Source of the DNA: an uncultured Lachnospiraceae bacterium
GTDB taxonomy: Bacteria; Bacillota; Clostridia; Lachnospirales; Lachnospiraceae
Length of the DNA stretch: 64,000 bases
Direction: 5' to 3'
NCBI GenBank assembly: GCA_902793335.1
Contig: CADBCZ010000013.1
Coordinates: 1 to 64,000 of the forward strand
In this document: one piece after another, positions 55,647 to 64,000 of the stretch
Layout of the letters: each line of letters opens with the position of its first letter
Numbering within the stretch: the first letter of the stretch is position 1
The notes under the pieces: generated by a model
What the model was told of the DNA's origin: nothing
The model's database searches: none
What the model saw: the letters and a program-made list of their open reading frames with translations, nothing else
Program-made: the position numbers and the translations under genes

Positions 55647-56198
55647 ATGAAGAAGGCTTATTTATTTTATGCAGAGGGTTTTGAAGAGGTGGAAGCGCTT
55701 ACGGTAGTAGACTTGTTGAGACGTGGGAAAGTAGATTGTATAACAGTTTCGGTTTCAGGCGACTATGATGTTACCGGCTCTCATGGTATAACGATAAGGG
55801 CGGACAGAATATTTGGAGAGAGAGATTTAAATGATGCCGATATGCTTATTTTACCGGGAGGTATGCCCGGAACTACAAATCTTAAAGCACATGCCGGTTT
55901 GGACCAATTGATAAGAAGATATCATGAAGATGGTAAATATCTTGCAGCTGTATGTGCTGCTCCGACAGTTTATGGAGAAAAGGGGTTGCTTGAAGGTAAA
56001 AATGCAACCTGTTATCCGGGGCTTGAAGATGGATTGACAGGCGCTAATAAAAAAACAGATTCAGTTGTACATGATGGACAATTTATTACAAGTCGTGGAA
56101 TGGGAACATGTATTGATTTTGGATTGAAGCTGCTTGAGTTGCTTGAAGGTAAAGAGGTTTCTGAGAAAGTTGGCAAGGCAGTCGTATATTTAAAATAA
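55647..56198 (+). CDS. DJ-1/PfpI family protein
   Basis: A 183-residue flavodoxin-like protein. It belongs to the DJ-1/ThiJ/YajL group: YFAEGFEEVEALTVVD-like start (AEGFEEVEALTVVDLLRRGK), LPGGMPGTTNL, and the nucleophile elbow AAVCAAPTVYGEKG with Cys103. Glu in GFEEVEA is the usual acid that tunes the cysteine. Possible roles are deglycase or chaperone activity; not distinguishable here. GGGAGG precedes the ATG. Confidence 0.92.
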   Translation: MKKAYLFYAEGFEEVEALTVVDLLRRGKVDCITVSVSGDYDVTGSHGITIRADRIFGERDLNDADMLILPGGMPGTTNLKAHAGLDQLIRRYHEDGKYLAAVCAAPTVYGEKGLLEGKNATCYPGLEDGLTGANKKTDSVVHDGQFITSRGMGTCIDFGLKLLELLEGKEVSEKVGKAVVYLK

Positions 56199-56230
56199 AT
56201 TAACTATATTTAATTTTTGCAGGGATAGAT

Positions 56231-58591
56231 ATGTATGAGATTAATATTTCGGTTCGAGGGATAGTTGAATTTCTGTTTAGAAAAGGTGATATAACCGGAG
56301 GGGAAGGCTCGTTTTCCAAGGATGCTATGCAGGCTGGCAGCCGTATACACAGAAAAATTCAGGGAAAAATGGGAATTAATTATCAGGCTGAGGTTCCGTT
56401 GAAAATTATAATTGATAGAACGGATTTTACCCTTACAATTGAGGGACGGGCAGACGGGATTTTGACCGAGGATAATATTGTTACGATTGACGAGATTAAA
56501 GGTGTCTACAAAAAGCTTGATAGTATTACGGAACCGGTTTATGTTCATAAGGCACAGGCTATGTGTTATGCATATATATATGCAGGACAAAAAGGTTTAT
56601 CCGAAATATCCGTGCAAATGACATATTGTAATCTTGATACGGAAGAGATAAAAAGGTTTACGGAAACATACTCATATGAAGAGCTTAAGGACTGGTTTGA
56701 CAATATGGTGGAAGAATATTGCAAATGGGTTCAGTTTGAAGTTGATAATCGCAAGAAGAGGAATGAATCCATAGAGACACTGGAGTTTCCGTATTCGTAT
56801 CGTCCGGGTCAGAAGGATATGACTGCAATGGTATATCTTTCAATCAAGGATAAAAAAAATCTTTTTGTGCAGGCCCCTACTGGAATAGGAAAGACGATGG
56901 CAGCGTTGTTTCCTTCTGTCAGGGCAATGGGTGACGGTTATGGAGAGAAGATATTTTATCTGACAGCGAAGACCGTTGCAAGAAGTGTTGCTCTTAACGG
57001 TTTGGAGATACTGCGAGATAATGGTCTTCACTTTAGGAGTGTATTGATCACTGCAAAAGAAAAAATCTGTCCTATGGATGAGACAAACTGTGATCCTGAT
57101 TATTGTCCTTACGCAAAGGGGCATTATGACAGGATAAATGAGGCGATGTATGATTGTCTTTTAAACGAAGATAATATAACGCGGGATGTTCTTCTTCAAT
57201 ATGCAGACAAACATAAGGTCTGTCCTTTTGAGCTGTCATTGGATGTAAGTCTTTATGTGGATGGCATAATATGTGACTACAATTATGTATTTGATCCGAG
57301 GGTAAAACTTAGAAGATATTTTGGCGAAGGATCCAAGGGCGAGTATATATTCCTTACAGATGAGGCACATAATCTTGTTGACAGGGCATCGTCTATGTAC
57401 AGTGCGAGTATATATAAGGAGGATTTCCTGAAAATAAGAAAACTATTAATGCCATATAATTCCAAGATATGCAGGTTGTTAGCAGGATGCAACCGGGATC
57501 TTTTGGAAATAAAGAAAAAATGTAACAATGATAAAGGCTATGTTATCGTTTCTGATATAGATTCTTTGTATCTTAAACTGTTAAGATTACATGCTCATTT
57601 GGAATCATTTATGGAGGAGAGCAAAGATATTGGCACGCTTAAACCATATAAGGACGATATACTTGATTTTTATTTTCAGATTAATCAGTTTCTCAACATA
57701 TATGAATTGATGGATGAGAGCTATGAGATATATGGTGAGCAGATTGATTCGTCTACATTTATGCTGAAATTATATTGTATTCATCCGGCAAGAAACCTTT
57801 CGGATTGTATTGAAAAGGGTAATTCAACAATATTCTTTTCCGCTACAATGCTGCCGATTAACTACTACAAGGAATTGTTACATGATGATGAGGCAGATGG
57901 TGCTATATATATCCCCTCACCTTTTCCAAAAAAGAACAGGCAGATAATTACAGGGATTGACGTGAGCAGCAGATATAAGTTGAGGACACCGGCAATGTAC
58001 AGAAAGATTGCATTGTATATAGATAAAATGATTCAGGAAAAGAAGGGTAATTACATGGCCTTTTTTCCATCTTATAAAATGCTCAATGATGTATATAAAT
58101 GCGGGTGTGATGATTCTCTTTTCTACGGTACAGACGTTATTGTTCAGAAACCTGATTTCAGTGAGGAGGAAAGAGAAGAATTTATATCAAAATTTAAACA
58201 GACGGATAGTCCTGTACTAGGCTTATGCATTTTAGGTGGTGTTTTTTCTGAAGGCATAGATCTTACAGGAGAACATCTGATAGGAGCAGCCATAGTCGGA
58301 ACAGGACTGCCTATGGTTTGTAACGAAAATGAGATAAAAATGAATTACTTTGATGCACGGGAAGATAAGGGGTTTGAATATGCATATCTGTATCCGGGAA
58401 TGAATAAGGTTTTACAGGCGGCGGGCCGCGTTATACGTACAATGGATGATGAGGGCATTGTTCTTTTGTTGGATAAGAGGTTTATAACGAGGCAGGTAGT
58501 CAATACTTTTCCGGCTGAGTGGGAAGACTATATTGTCGTAAATCTTGATACTGTGTCGGAACGGATACGGAGTTTTTGGGACGAAAAATAA
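56231..58591 (+). CDS. DinG/XPD-like iron-sulfur helicase with N-terminal PD-(D/E)XK nuclease
   Basis: A 786-residue fusion. Residues about 1-175 contain a PD-(D/E)XK/Cas4-like nuclease: EGRADGI (Asp near 75) and TIDEIKGV (Asp-Glu-x-Lys near 87-90). The helicase follows: Q-tip FPYSYRPGQKDM, Walker A APTGIGKT (about 217-224), four Fe-S cysteines (about 280, 287, 292, 330), DEAH near 377 and C-terminal GGVFSEGIDL and QAAGRVIRT. A 5'-3' DNA helicase, probably in repair. It follows DJ-1 by 32 bp with a weak ribosome site (AGGGAT). Confidence 0.88.
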   Translation: MYEINISVRGIVEFLFRKGDITGGEGSFSKDAMQAGSRIHRKIQGKMGINYQAEVPLKIIIDRTDFTLTIEGRADGILTEDNIVTIDEIKGVYKKLDSITEPVYVHKAQAMCYAYIYAGQKGLSEISVQMTYCNLDTEEIKRFTETYSYEELKDWFDNMVEEYCKWVQFEVDNRKKRNESIETLEFPYSYRPGQKDMTAMVYLSIKDKKNLFVQAPTGIGKTMAALFPSVRAMGDGYGEKIFYLTAKTVARSVALNGLEILRDNGLHFRSVLITAKEKICPMDETNCDPDYCPYAKGHYDRINEAMYDCLLNEDNITRDVLLQYADKHKVCPFELSLDVSLYVDGIICDYNYVFDPRVKLRRYFGEGSKGEYIFLTDEAHNLVDRASSMYSASIYKEDFLKIRKLLMPYNSKICRLLAGCNRDLLEIKKKCNNDKGYVIVSDIDSLYLKLLRLHAHLESFMEESKDIGTLKPYKDDILDFYFQINQFLNIYELMDESYEIYGEQIDSSTFMLKLYCIHPARNLSDCIEKGNSTIFFSATMLPINYYKELLHDDEADGAIYIPSPFPKKNRQIITGIDVSSRYKLRTPAMYRKIALYIDKMIQEKKGNYMAFFPSYKMLNDVYKCGCDDSLFYGTDVIVQKPDFSEEEREEFISKFKQTDSPVLGLCILGGVFSEGIDLTGEHLIGAAIVGTGLPMVCNENEIKMNYFDAREDKGFEYAYLYPGMNKVLQAAGRVIRTMDDEGIVLLLDKRFITRQVVNTFPAEWEDYIVVNLDTVSERIRSFWDEK

Positions 58592-58666
58592 TCTTGTTTT
58601 CGTGTATTACGTGTGATAAACTCATACAGGATGTAATTGTTTATAGTGTTTGATAAAGGAGAACTG

Positions 58667-59503
58667 ATGAAGAGATTATTTGTAAGTGATCTGGATGGAA
58701 CATTACTTAATAAAGCGGCAGGACTTAGCGATGAGACTGTTGAGGTGATCAATAACTGTATAGATAAGGGAATTGATTTTACTATTTCCACTGCAAGAAC
58801 TCCGGCGACAGCTCTTAAGATATTAGAACCTCTTAATCTGAAATTGCCGATCACACTTATGAACGGTGTTCTGATATATGACATTGAAAAGGATGAATAT
58901 ATCAAAGAAGAATATCTTGAAGAACTTGTTGTGATGGTTATTCTTGGACTAATCAAAACAAGAGGACTTTCGTGTTTCTTATATGCGATAAAAGATAGAG
59001 GTTTTACAGCTTATTTTGACAGTGTTGAATCTAAGTCGCTTAATTATTTTCGTAATGAATGGATTATGAAATACGATAAAAGGTTTACTGAGGTTGAGGA
59101 TTTGAGTCTTGTTGCAAAGGATAATATTCTTTCCTGCATGCTTAGAGAATCCAAGGACAAACTCGAAGGATTAAGAAGAGAACTTACTGTTGTAAAGGGA
59201 GTAAAGACCGAATTCTATCCGGATGTGTATAATGATGAGTATTATATATTAGAGATATACAGTGATAAGGCATCTAAAAAAGAGGCTATCAACTATTTAA
59301 GAGAGAAGGGTGGATATGACAGTGTGACGGGATTTGGAGATAATCTTAATGATGTATCCTTGTATGATGCATGTGATTATTTTTACGCTGTTAATAATGC
59401 ACATCCTGAAATACAGAACATGGCTAATTCTGTTATTCCTTCAAATGAAGAAAATGGTGTTGCAAGATACCTTGAGAATATGTTGAATCAAATTAGTGAG
59501 TAG
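58667..59503 (+). CDS. HAD-superfamily Cof-type phosphatase
   Basis: A 278-residue hydrolase. Motif I FVSDLDGTLLNK with nucleophile Asp near residue 7, motif II STARTPATA, and motif III/IV Lys in DKASKKEAINYL and GFGDNLNDVSLYD. The C2-type cap lies in the middle. Cof-type enzymes dephosphorylate sugar phosphates or flavin and PLP intermediates; a riboflavin-phosphate substrate is possible but not shown. AAAGGAG precedes the ATG at 58667. Confidence 0.9.
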   Translation: MKRLFVSDLDGTLLNKAAGLSDETVEVINNCIDKGIDFTISTARTPATALKILEPLNLKLPITLMNGVLIYDIEKDEYIKEEYLEELVVMVILGLIKTRGLSCFLYAIKDRGFTAYFDSVESKSLNYFRNEWIMKYDKRFTEVEDLSLVAKDNILSCMLRESKDKLEGLRRELTVVKGVKTEFYPDVYNDEYYILEIYSDKASKKEAINYLREKGGYDSVTGFGDNLNDVSLYDACDYFYAVNNAHPEIQNMANSVIPSNEENGVARYLENMLNQISE

Positions 59504-59539
59504 ATGATTCATTTATTAAAATAAAGAGTGAGGTATATG

Positions 59540-60919
59540 ATGGAAAATATTACTGTTAAAGACATAGTTGAGATGACCGGAGGAGTACTGCTGTGTGGCG
59601 ATGAAAATACGGTTGTCACTGATGTTTGCATTAATTCTAAGGAGATTAAGGAAGGCGACCTCTTTGTACCTATAATAGGTGAAAATGTGGATGCTCACAG
59701 ATTTATTGAATCAGCACTCGAAAAGGGTGCAGCATCACTTACTTCGGAACATGATGGAATAGTGGTTGCACAGAAACCGTATATAAGGGTTGATGATACT
59801 CAGGATGCTTTACAGAGAATTGGTGAGGGTATGCGTACCCGTCTTATAGACGTTCCGATAGTTGCGGTTACCGGAAGTGTTGGAAAGACGACTACCAGAA
59901 CTATGATAGCACATGCCTTATCAGCAGGAAAGAAAACCTATCAGACTGAAAAGAATTTTAATTCTCAGATCGGTGTTCCCATAACGCTTTCACGCATGAG
60001 CAGTGATGATGAGATAGCGGTCTTAGAACTTGGTATAAGCGAAGATGGACAGATGGATATTTTATCGAATATGGTAAGACCGGATATGGCTGTTGTGACA
60101 ACTATAGGTGTTGCTCATATTGAGTTTATGAAAACCAGAGAGAACATAAGACATCAAAAATTGTCCATAGTTAATTCTATGAAAAAAGATGGAGTATTGT
60201 TCTTAAATGGTGATGATGATATGCTTCAGGATGCTGTAGATACAGAGCACCTTAGTTGTAAAACTATTTTTTATGGAACAGAGCCGTGGTGTAATTATTA
60301 TGCAAAGGATATCTGTTATCACAGTGATCATACTACATTTACTTGTGTGCATGGAGTACAACAGGTAGGGGTTGAATTAAAGGCGTTTGGAAAACACAAT
60401 GTAGCCAATTGTGTAGCAGCCCTGGCTGTTGCTAATGAGAATGGGGTTTCGTTGGAGCAGGCAGCTAAACATATGAGTTCATATGAGGGACCAAGACAGA
60501 AGATAATTCGTGCAGAGGGTAAATTTACAATTATTGATGATACCTATAATGCAAGTCCTGATTCGATGAAAGCGAGTATTAATGTACTTTGTGATATGCC
60601 TTGTAAAGGAAAGAGGGTTGTTGTGCTTGGTGACATGTTGGAACTTGGAAAAGACTCGGAAGCATATCACAGAGATATTGGAAGATTTCTTTTGGGTAAA
60701 CCGGTTGATGAGGTGTATGTTATCGGTGAGCTTGGAGCGTACATTAGGGATGAGATGATACAGAGTGGTTCGGATAAGGTAAGAGCATATGCATTTTCAG
60801 ATAATGAAGAGGCAGCAATGAGCCTTGTGGCGCTTTTACAGCCTGAGGATATACTTTTGGTTAAGGCCTCAAATGGAATGCATTTAGGAGACATTGTAAA
60901 TATACTGATGTCTTCGTGA
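59540..60919 (+). CDS. murF: UDP-N-acetylmuramoyl-tripeptide--D-alanyl-D-alanine ligase
   Basis: A 459-residue Mur ligase adding D-Ala-D-Ala to the peptidoglycan precursor in the cytosol. N-terminal domain (INSKEIKEGDLFVPIIGENVD), ATP loop VTGSVGKTTTRTMIAHAL, ELGISEDGQM, GKHNVANCVAALAVA, and IIDDTYNASPDSMKASINVL are MurF hallmarks. It stands alone, not in a dcw cluster. ATG 59540 is preferred; GTG 59528 and ATG 59537 are possible because GAGG lies just upstream. Confidence 0.95.
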   Translation: MENITVKDIVEMTGGVLLCGDENTVVTDVCINSKEIKEGDLFVPIIGENVDAHRFIESALEKGAASLTSEHDGIVVAQKPYIRVDDTQDALQRIGEGMRTRLIDVPIVAVTGSVGKTTTRTMIAHALSAGKKTYQTEKNFNSQIGVPITLSRMSSDDEIAVLELGISEDGQMDILSNMVRPDMAVVTTIGVAHIEFMKTRENIRHQKLSIVNSMKKDGVLFLNGDDDMLQDAVDTEHLSCKTIFYGTEPWCNYYAKDICYHSDHTTFTCVHGVQQVGVELKAFGKHNVANCVAALAVANENGVSLEQAAKHMSSYEGPRQKIIRAEGKFTIIDDTYNASPDSMKASINVLCDMPCKGKRVVVLGDMLELGKDSEAYHRDIGRFLLGKPVDEVYVIGELGAYIRDEMIQSGSDKVRAYAFSDNEEAAMSLVALLQPEDILLVKASNGMHLGDIVNILMSS

Positions 60920-60945
60920 AATCGTTGTGAAATAGAGCATTTTGT

Positions 60946-60985
60946 TTGACTTTACACTGGATAAATGGTATCATTTATCCAGTGT
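60946..60985 (+). promoter_or_regulatory. Promoter and perfect palindrome upstream of rubrerythrin
   Basis: ACACTGGATAAATG (60954-60967) and CATTTATCCAGTGT (60972-60985) form a perfect 14-bp inverted repeat with loop GTAT. It overlaps a possible promoter TTGACT (60946-60951), 17-nt spacer, TATCAT (60969-60974). It may be an operator for a redox-responsive repressor of the rubrerythrin gene, or the murF terminator; the missing T-run favours an operator. Confidence 0.5.
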
Positions 60986-61055
60986 TTAAATGATACGTTG
61001 GGTTTGGATTGTATCGTTTTATAATACGAAATTATACATAGTAGGAGGTATTTTT

Positions 61056-61595
61056 ATGAAGTTTGTCTGTAATGTTTGTGGATATGTTTATGAGGGAGAT
61101 AAGGCACCTGATGAATGCCCTGTTTGTCATGCGCCTGCTGAGAAATTCAAAGAGATGAGTGGAGATCTTACATGGGCTTCAGAGCACGTTGTTGGGGTTG
61201 CGCAGGGTGTAAGTGAAGATATTATAGCTGATCTTCGTTCTAACTTCGAAGGTGAGTGTTCAGAAGTTGGTATGTATCTTGCAATGGCAAGAGTAGCATT
61301 TAGAGAGGGCTATCCGGAGATTGGTATGTATTATGAGAAGGCTGCTTATGAAGAGGCTGAACATGCAGCTAAATTTGCTGAATTGCTGGGAGAGGTTGTG
61401 ACTGACTCTACCAAGAAGAATCTCGAGATGAGAGTTGAGGCTGAGAATGGCGCAACAGCTGGAAAGACCGATTTGGCAAAACGTGCTAAAGCTGCTAATC
61501 TTGATGCTATTCATGATACAGTCCATGAGATGGCAAGAGATGAAGCAAGACATGGAAAAGCATTCAAAGGACTTCTTGATAGATATTTTAACTAA
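61056..61595 (+). CDS. Reverse rubrerythrin (NADH peroxidase component)
   Basis: A 179-residue oxidative stress protein that reduces hydrogen peroxide or oxygen. The rubredoxin iron site comes first (CNVCGY and CPVCHA, residues 5-8 and 22-25), followed by the ferritin-like di-iron domain ([47 protein letters not shown]). The order rubredoxin-then-diiron is that of reverse rubrerythrins of Clostridia. GTAGGAGG precedes the ATG at 61056; upstream in-frame codons are not part of the family. Confidence 0.93.
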   Translation: MKFVCNVCGYVYEGDKAPDECPVCHAPAEKFKEMSGDLTWASEHVVGVAQGVSEDIIADLRSNFEGECSEVGMYLAMARVAFREGYPEIGMYYEKAAYEEAEHAAKFAELLGEVVTDSTKKNLEMRVEAENGATAGKTDLAKRAKAANLDAIHDTVHEMARDEARHGKAFKGLLDRYFN

Positions 61596-61608
61596 GGTTA
61601 ATTTTTTG

Positions 61609-61645
61609 AAGAGGATGGATTGTTTTACAACTGTCCTCTTTTTTT
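61609..61645 (+). terminator. Terminator of rubrerythrin
   Basis: AAGAGGA (61609-61615) and TCCTCTT (61634-61640) with an inner TTGT/ACAA pair, followed by a T-run. Confidence 0.85.
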
Positions 61646-61834
61646 GTGCATATTGTTACGAAACTTTAGTTATTTTAATTAGCTGCTTGTCGATACTAGA
61701 GAAAATTTAGTAAAAAGTTGCAAAATCGCTTGTTTTGGAGTACTATTGACAGTGAACATAGGCAACAAAGGTGAAATCGTGCATACAATAATAACTGATT
61801 TACGTTAGTTACAAGAAAATGGAGGATGTGTATC

Positions 61835-62281
61835 ATGGCAACAAAGAAGGAAGAGCAGGTTAAAGCAGCAATGGCTAAGGTAGAAGCAGCTAAGAAAGCA
61901 GCAGCAACTAAGGATACAACAGAGAAGAAAGCACCTGCTAAGAAAGCAACAACAACAACAAAGACAGCAGCTAAGAAGGCACCTGCTAAGAAAGCAACAA
62001 CAACAAAGGCAACAGCAGAGAAGAAAGCACCTGCTAAGAAAGCAACAACAACAAAAGCAGCTACAACAAAGACAACTGCCAAGAAGACAACTGCTAAGAA
62101 GACAACTGAGACAGTATTTGTTCAGTGCTTTGGTTATGAGATCACAACTGATGATATTAAGGCTAAGGTTGCAGAGTCAGTTGGTAAGAAGTCTGTAAAG
62201 GAACTTAACATTTATGTTAAGCCTGAAGAAGGAATGATCTATTATACAGCTGATGGTGAGCAGGGTAGCGTTAATCTTTAA
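61835..62281 (+). CDS. Histone H1-like Lys/Ala/Thr-rich protein with DUF6465-type C-terminus
   Basis: A 148-residue protein in two parts. Residues 1-95 are a low-complexity basic tail made of repeats such as EKKAPAKKATTTK and AKKTTAKKTTE, similar to histone H1 tails and probably DNA- or RNA-binding. Residues about 96-148 form a small folded domain (VFVQCFGYEITTDDIKAKVA, ELNIYVKPEEGMIYYTADGE) resembling DUF6465 of Lachnospiraceae. GGAGG lies nine bases before the ATG at 61835. The repeat DNA makes an open frame on the opposite strand, which is not a gene. Confidence 0.8.
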   Translation: MATKKEEQVKAAMAKVEAAKKAAATKDTTEKKAPAKKATTTTKTAAKKAPAKKATTTKATAEKKAPAKKATTTKAATTKTTAKKTTAKKTTETVFVQCFGYEITTDDIKAKVAESVGKKSVKELNIYVKPEEGMIYYTADGEQGSVNL

Positions 62282-62311
62282 TTAGTGCTTATATGTATAT
62301 CAGAGAATTGG

Positions 62312-62340
62312 GGACATCTTTTAGATGTCCTTTTTTCTTT
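62312..62340 (+). terminator. Terminator of the histone-like gene
   Basis: Stem GGACATCT (62312-62319) and AGATGTCC (62323-62330), followed by TTTTTTC. Confidence 0.9.
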
Positions 62341-62427
62341 TTATCGCAATAGACTTTTTGTATGAAATGTGGTAAATTAAATGAGTATGTTATGATTATA
62401 AGAAAGATTCCGGAGGTGTTTATTAAG

Positions 62428-63222
62428 ATGAAATTGGGTTTTATCGGATGCGGTAATATGGCTAGTGCGATGATGAAGGGAATTATTGCAAATAACATAG
62501 TTGATAAGAAAGACATAATTGGTTCAGATGTATTGGAGGGGTGCAGAGATAAAGCAAAGACTTCTTTAGGTATAGAAGTTACTGCCGACAATAACGAAGT
62601 AGTTGCAAAGGCGGATGTGGTTGTACTTGCTGTAAAACCTCAGTACTATGAGCAGGTGATTGCCGGCATCAGAGAGTGTGTGAGAGATGAACAGATTATT
62701 GTTACAATAGCTCCGGGTAAGACTCTTGCGTGGGTAGCAGAGCAGTTTGGTAAGAATACTAAGATAGTAAGAACAATGCCTAACACACCGGCATTGGTTG
62801 GCGAGGGAATAACGGCTGCATGTTATAATGAGTTTGTAACTGAGGAAGAACTTGAAACGGTGGTTAATCTTCTGAAGGGGTTTGGCAGATGTGAAGTTAT
62901 ATCTGAAAATCTTATGGATGTGGTAGTGTCAGTCAGCTCAAGTTCACCGGCGTATGTATTTATGTTTATTGAAGCTATGGCAGATGCGGCTGTTGCCGAT
63001 GGAATGCCAAGGGCGCAGGCGTATGAGTTTGCGGCACAGGCAGTACTTGGGAGTGCCAAGATGGTATTAGAGACCGGCAAACATCCGGGTGAGTTAAAAG
63101 ACATGGTTTGTTCTCCTGCCGGAACAACTATTGAGGCTGTTCGTGTATTAGAGGAAAAAGGTATGCGCAGTGCTGTTTTTGAGGCAATGAAAGCTTGTAC
63201 AAGAAAAGCCAAAGGAATGTGA
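62428..63222 (+). CDS. proC: Pyrroline-5-carboxylate reductase
   Basis: A 264-residue enzyme making proline from pyrroline-5-carboxylate with NAD(P)H. Rossmann motif MKLGFIGCGNMASAMMKGII at the start, VVVLAVKPQYY, RTMPNTPALVGEGIT, SSSPAYVFMFIEAMADAAV and the C-terminal LKDMVCSPAGTTIEAVRVLE. The start at 62428 has GGAGGTG upstream; the longer frame overlaps the leader. Monocistronic after the terminator. Confidence 0.96.
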   Translation: MKLGFIGCGNMASAMMKGIIANNIVDKKDIIGSDVLEGCRDKAKTSLGIEVTADNNEVVAKADVVVLAVKPQYYEQVIAGIRECVRDEQIIVTIAPGKTLAWVAEQFGKNTKIVRTMPNTPALVGEGITAACYNEFVTEEELETVVNLLKGFGRCEVISENLMDVVVSVSSSSPAYVFMFIEAMADAAVADGMPRAQAYEFAAQAVLGSAKMVLETGKHPGELKDMVCSPAGTTIEAVRVLEEKGMRSAVFEAMKACTRKAKGM

Positions 63223-63305
63223 TGCAGTAATGTCTTTAGCAGACATTCGCATATATATTATGGATGTATATTACATCGTATTATCTAAAAGAGGAGGTAT
63301 TGACA

Positions 63306-63986
63306 ATGCAATACGAGATTATTGGAAAGACAGTTCCTGCTGTCGAAGTTACGCTTAACAGTGGAGAAGCAATGTATACTCAGAGTGGGGGTATGGTATG
63401 GCAGACAGAAGGAATTAATATGAGTACCAACACAAAGGGTGGTCTGATGAAAGGACTTGGAAGAATGCTTGCCGGAGAGTCTTTGTTTATGGCTACATAT
63501 ACTTCGCAGGTAGATGGTGCAAAAATAGCTTTTGGTTCAACGGTTCCGGGTGATGTTATTCCTGTTAATTTGACGGGTACTCCTGGTATTATTGCACAGA
63601 AGAAAGCATTTTTATGTGCACAGGAAGGTGTTAATGTAAGTGTTACATTGACTAAGAAATTATCATCAGGTTTCTTTGGTGGTGAAGGCTTTATCTTAGA
63701 AGATATTTCGGGAGATGGATATGCATTTCTTGAGGTTGACGGTGATCAGGTAGTTAAAGAGCTTGCTGCAGGCGAGGTTATTAAAGTAGATACAGGTAAT
63801 GTGGTCGCTTTTGATAAATCAGTTAATTATGAGATTGAGACAGTTAAAGGACTTGGTAATATCTTCTTCGGAGGAGAAGGTCTTTTCATAACCAAACTTA
63901 CAGGACCGGGACGTGTTATTTTACAGACACAGAACTTTAATGATTTTGCGGGACGTATTATTTCCATGATGCCAAGCAAGGGTTGA
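63306..63986 (+). CDS. AIM24/TIGR00266-family protein
   Basis: A 226-residue Gly-rich beta protein. It matches the AIM24 (TIGR00266) family: MQYEIIGKTVPAVEVTLNSGE start, MSTNTKGGLMKGLGRMLAGE, ESLFMATYT, GFFGGEGFILEDISGDG and GEGLFITKLTGPGRVILQT. Function unknown in bacteria; the family forms trimeric double-beta-helix-like shells. The start at 63306 follows GAGGAGG; the preceding 42 bases are not conserved in type. It is complete in the window. Confidence 0.9.
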   Translation: MQYEIIGKTVPAVEVTLNSGEAMYTQSGGMVWQTEGINMSTNTKGGLMKGLGRMLAGESLFMATYTSQVDGAKIAFGSTVPGDVIPVNLTGTPGIIAQKKAFLCAQEGVNVSVTLTKKLSSGFFGGEGFILEDISGDGYAFLEVDGDQVVKELAAGEVIKVDTGNVVAFDKSVNYEIETVKGLGNIFFGGEGLFITKLTGPGRVILQTQNFNDFAGRIISMMPSKG

Positions 63987-64000
63987 AGTGTAGTGGAAAC

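Noticed and set aside
61017..61040. PerR-like box TTATAAT..ATTATA before rubrerythrin
   Set aside because: The two halves are present but the spacing does not match the PerR consensus TTATAATNATTATAA.
61696..62082. Open frame of 128 codons on the minus strand across the histone-like gene
   Set aside because: It is the antisense of Lys/Ala/Thr repeat codons, giving an Ala/Val/Phe repeat string; the plus-strand frame has a ribosome site and a folded C-terminal domain.

Overview
The window reads as an ordinary chromosomal stretch from an AT-rich, Gram-positive anaerobe of the Clostridia, most likely Lachnospiraceae. This is inferred from gene content: a BspA-like leucine-rich-repeat surface protein, a reverse rubrerythrin, a histone-H1-like Lys/Ala/Thr-rich protein, an FMN-riboswitch riboflavin operon, type 2 GalT, a YhaO/YhaN-like nuclease pair, and strong AGGAGG ribosome-binding sites. 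No species can be named from sequence reading alone.

Left part (1-7 kb) is accessory. It holds the worn right end of an IS200/IS605-type element, a surface LRR protein, a decayed Abi_2 (AbiD/F-like) gene behind a possible small structured RNA, and a duplicated 3' piece of the LRR gene. A four-gene minus-strand signalling operon follows (XRE regulator, LytTR-FHA protein, zinc-finger-FHA protein, membrane Ser/Thr kinase), then a HicA/HicB toxin-antitoxin pair with a clear sigma-A promoter and a direct-repeat operator. From 7 to 15.5 kb lies a peptide-export or antimicrobial-resistance region: a FtsX-type permease whose ATPase partner has lost its signature motif by deletion, an intact ABC-2 exporter (ATPase plus two permeases), and a NarL-type two-component system whose two genes are separated by a roughly 210-bp palindrome.

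15.5-26 kb carries truA, a NYN/OST-HTH protein, a PNPOx-like protein, an MmcQ-MGMT fusion, the SbcD/YhaN-like pair, a DHH phosphoesterase, a GTPase and a stand-alone ribD. 26.2-31.7 kb looks like an acquired block: a gene-free AT-rich kilobase, then type III restriction-modification mod and res genes, ending next to tRNA-Leu(CAG). 32-41 kb has an Fe-S aldo/keto reductase, an ABC-F ATPase, an aminotransferase, cardiolipin synthase, an rRNA-type methyltransferase and a phosphodiester glycosidase. 41-46 kb is a Leloir galactose module: galK-galT facing galR-galE, with three palindromic operators placed in two well-formed promoters.

46-64 kb contains a DUF4143 ATPase behind 32-bp iterated repeats, a diguanylate cyclase, the FMN riboswitch with ribE-ribBA-ribH, a histidine-kinase-like protein lacking its phospho-acceptor histidine next to a DUF1189-like membrane protein, CYTH, DJ-1, a nuclease-helicase fusion, a HAD phosphatase, murF, reverse rubrerythrin, the histone-like protein, proC and an AIM24-family protein.

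The most unusual signal is a dispersed family of long palindromic elements (14601-14810, 50003-50210, 51556-51706). They share a core, but their outer arms differ in sequence while staying self-complementary. Two of them sit at both junctions of the riboflavin operon, and one splits the two-component gene pair.
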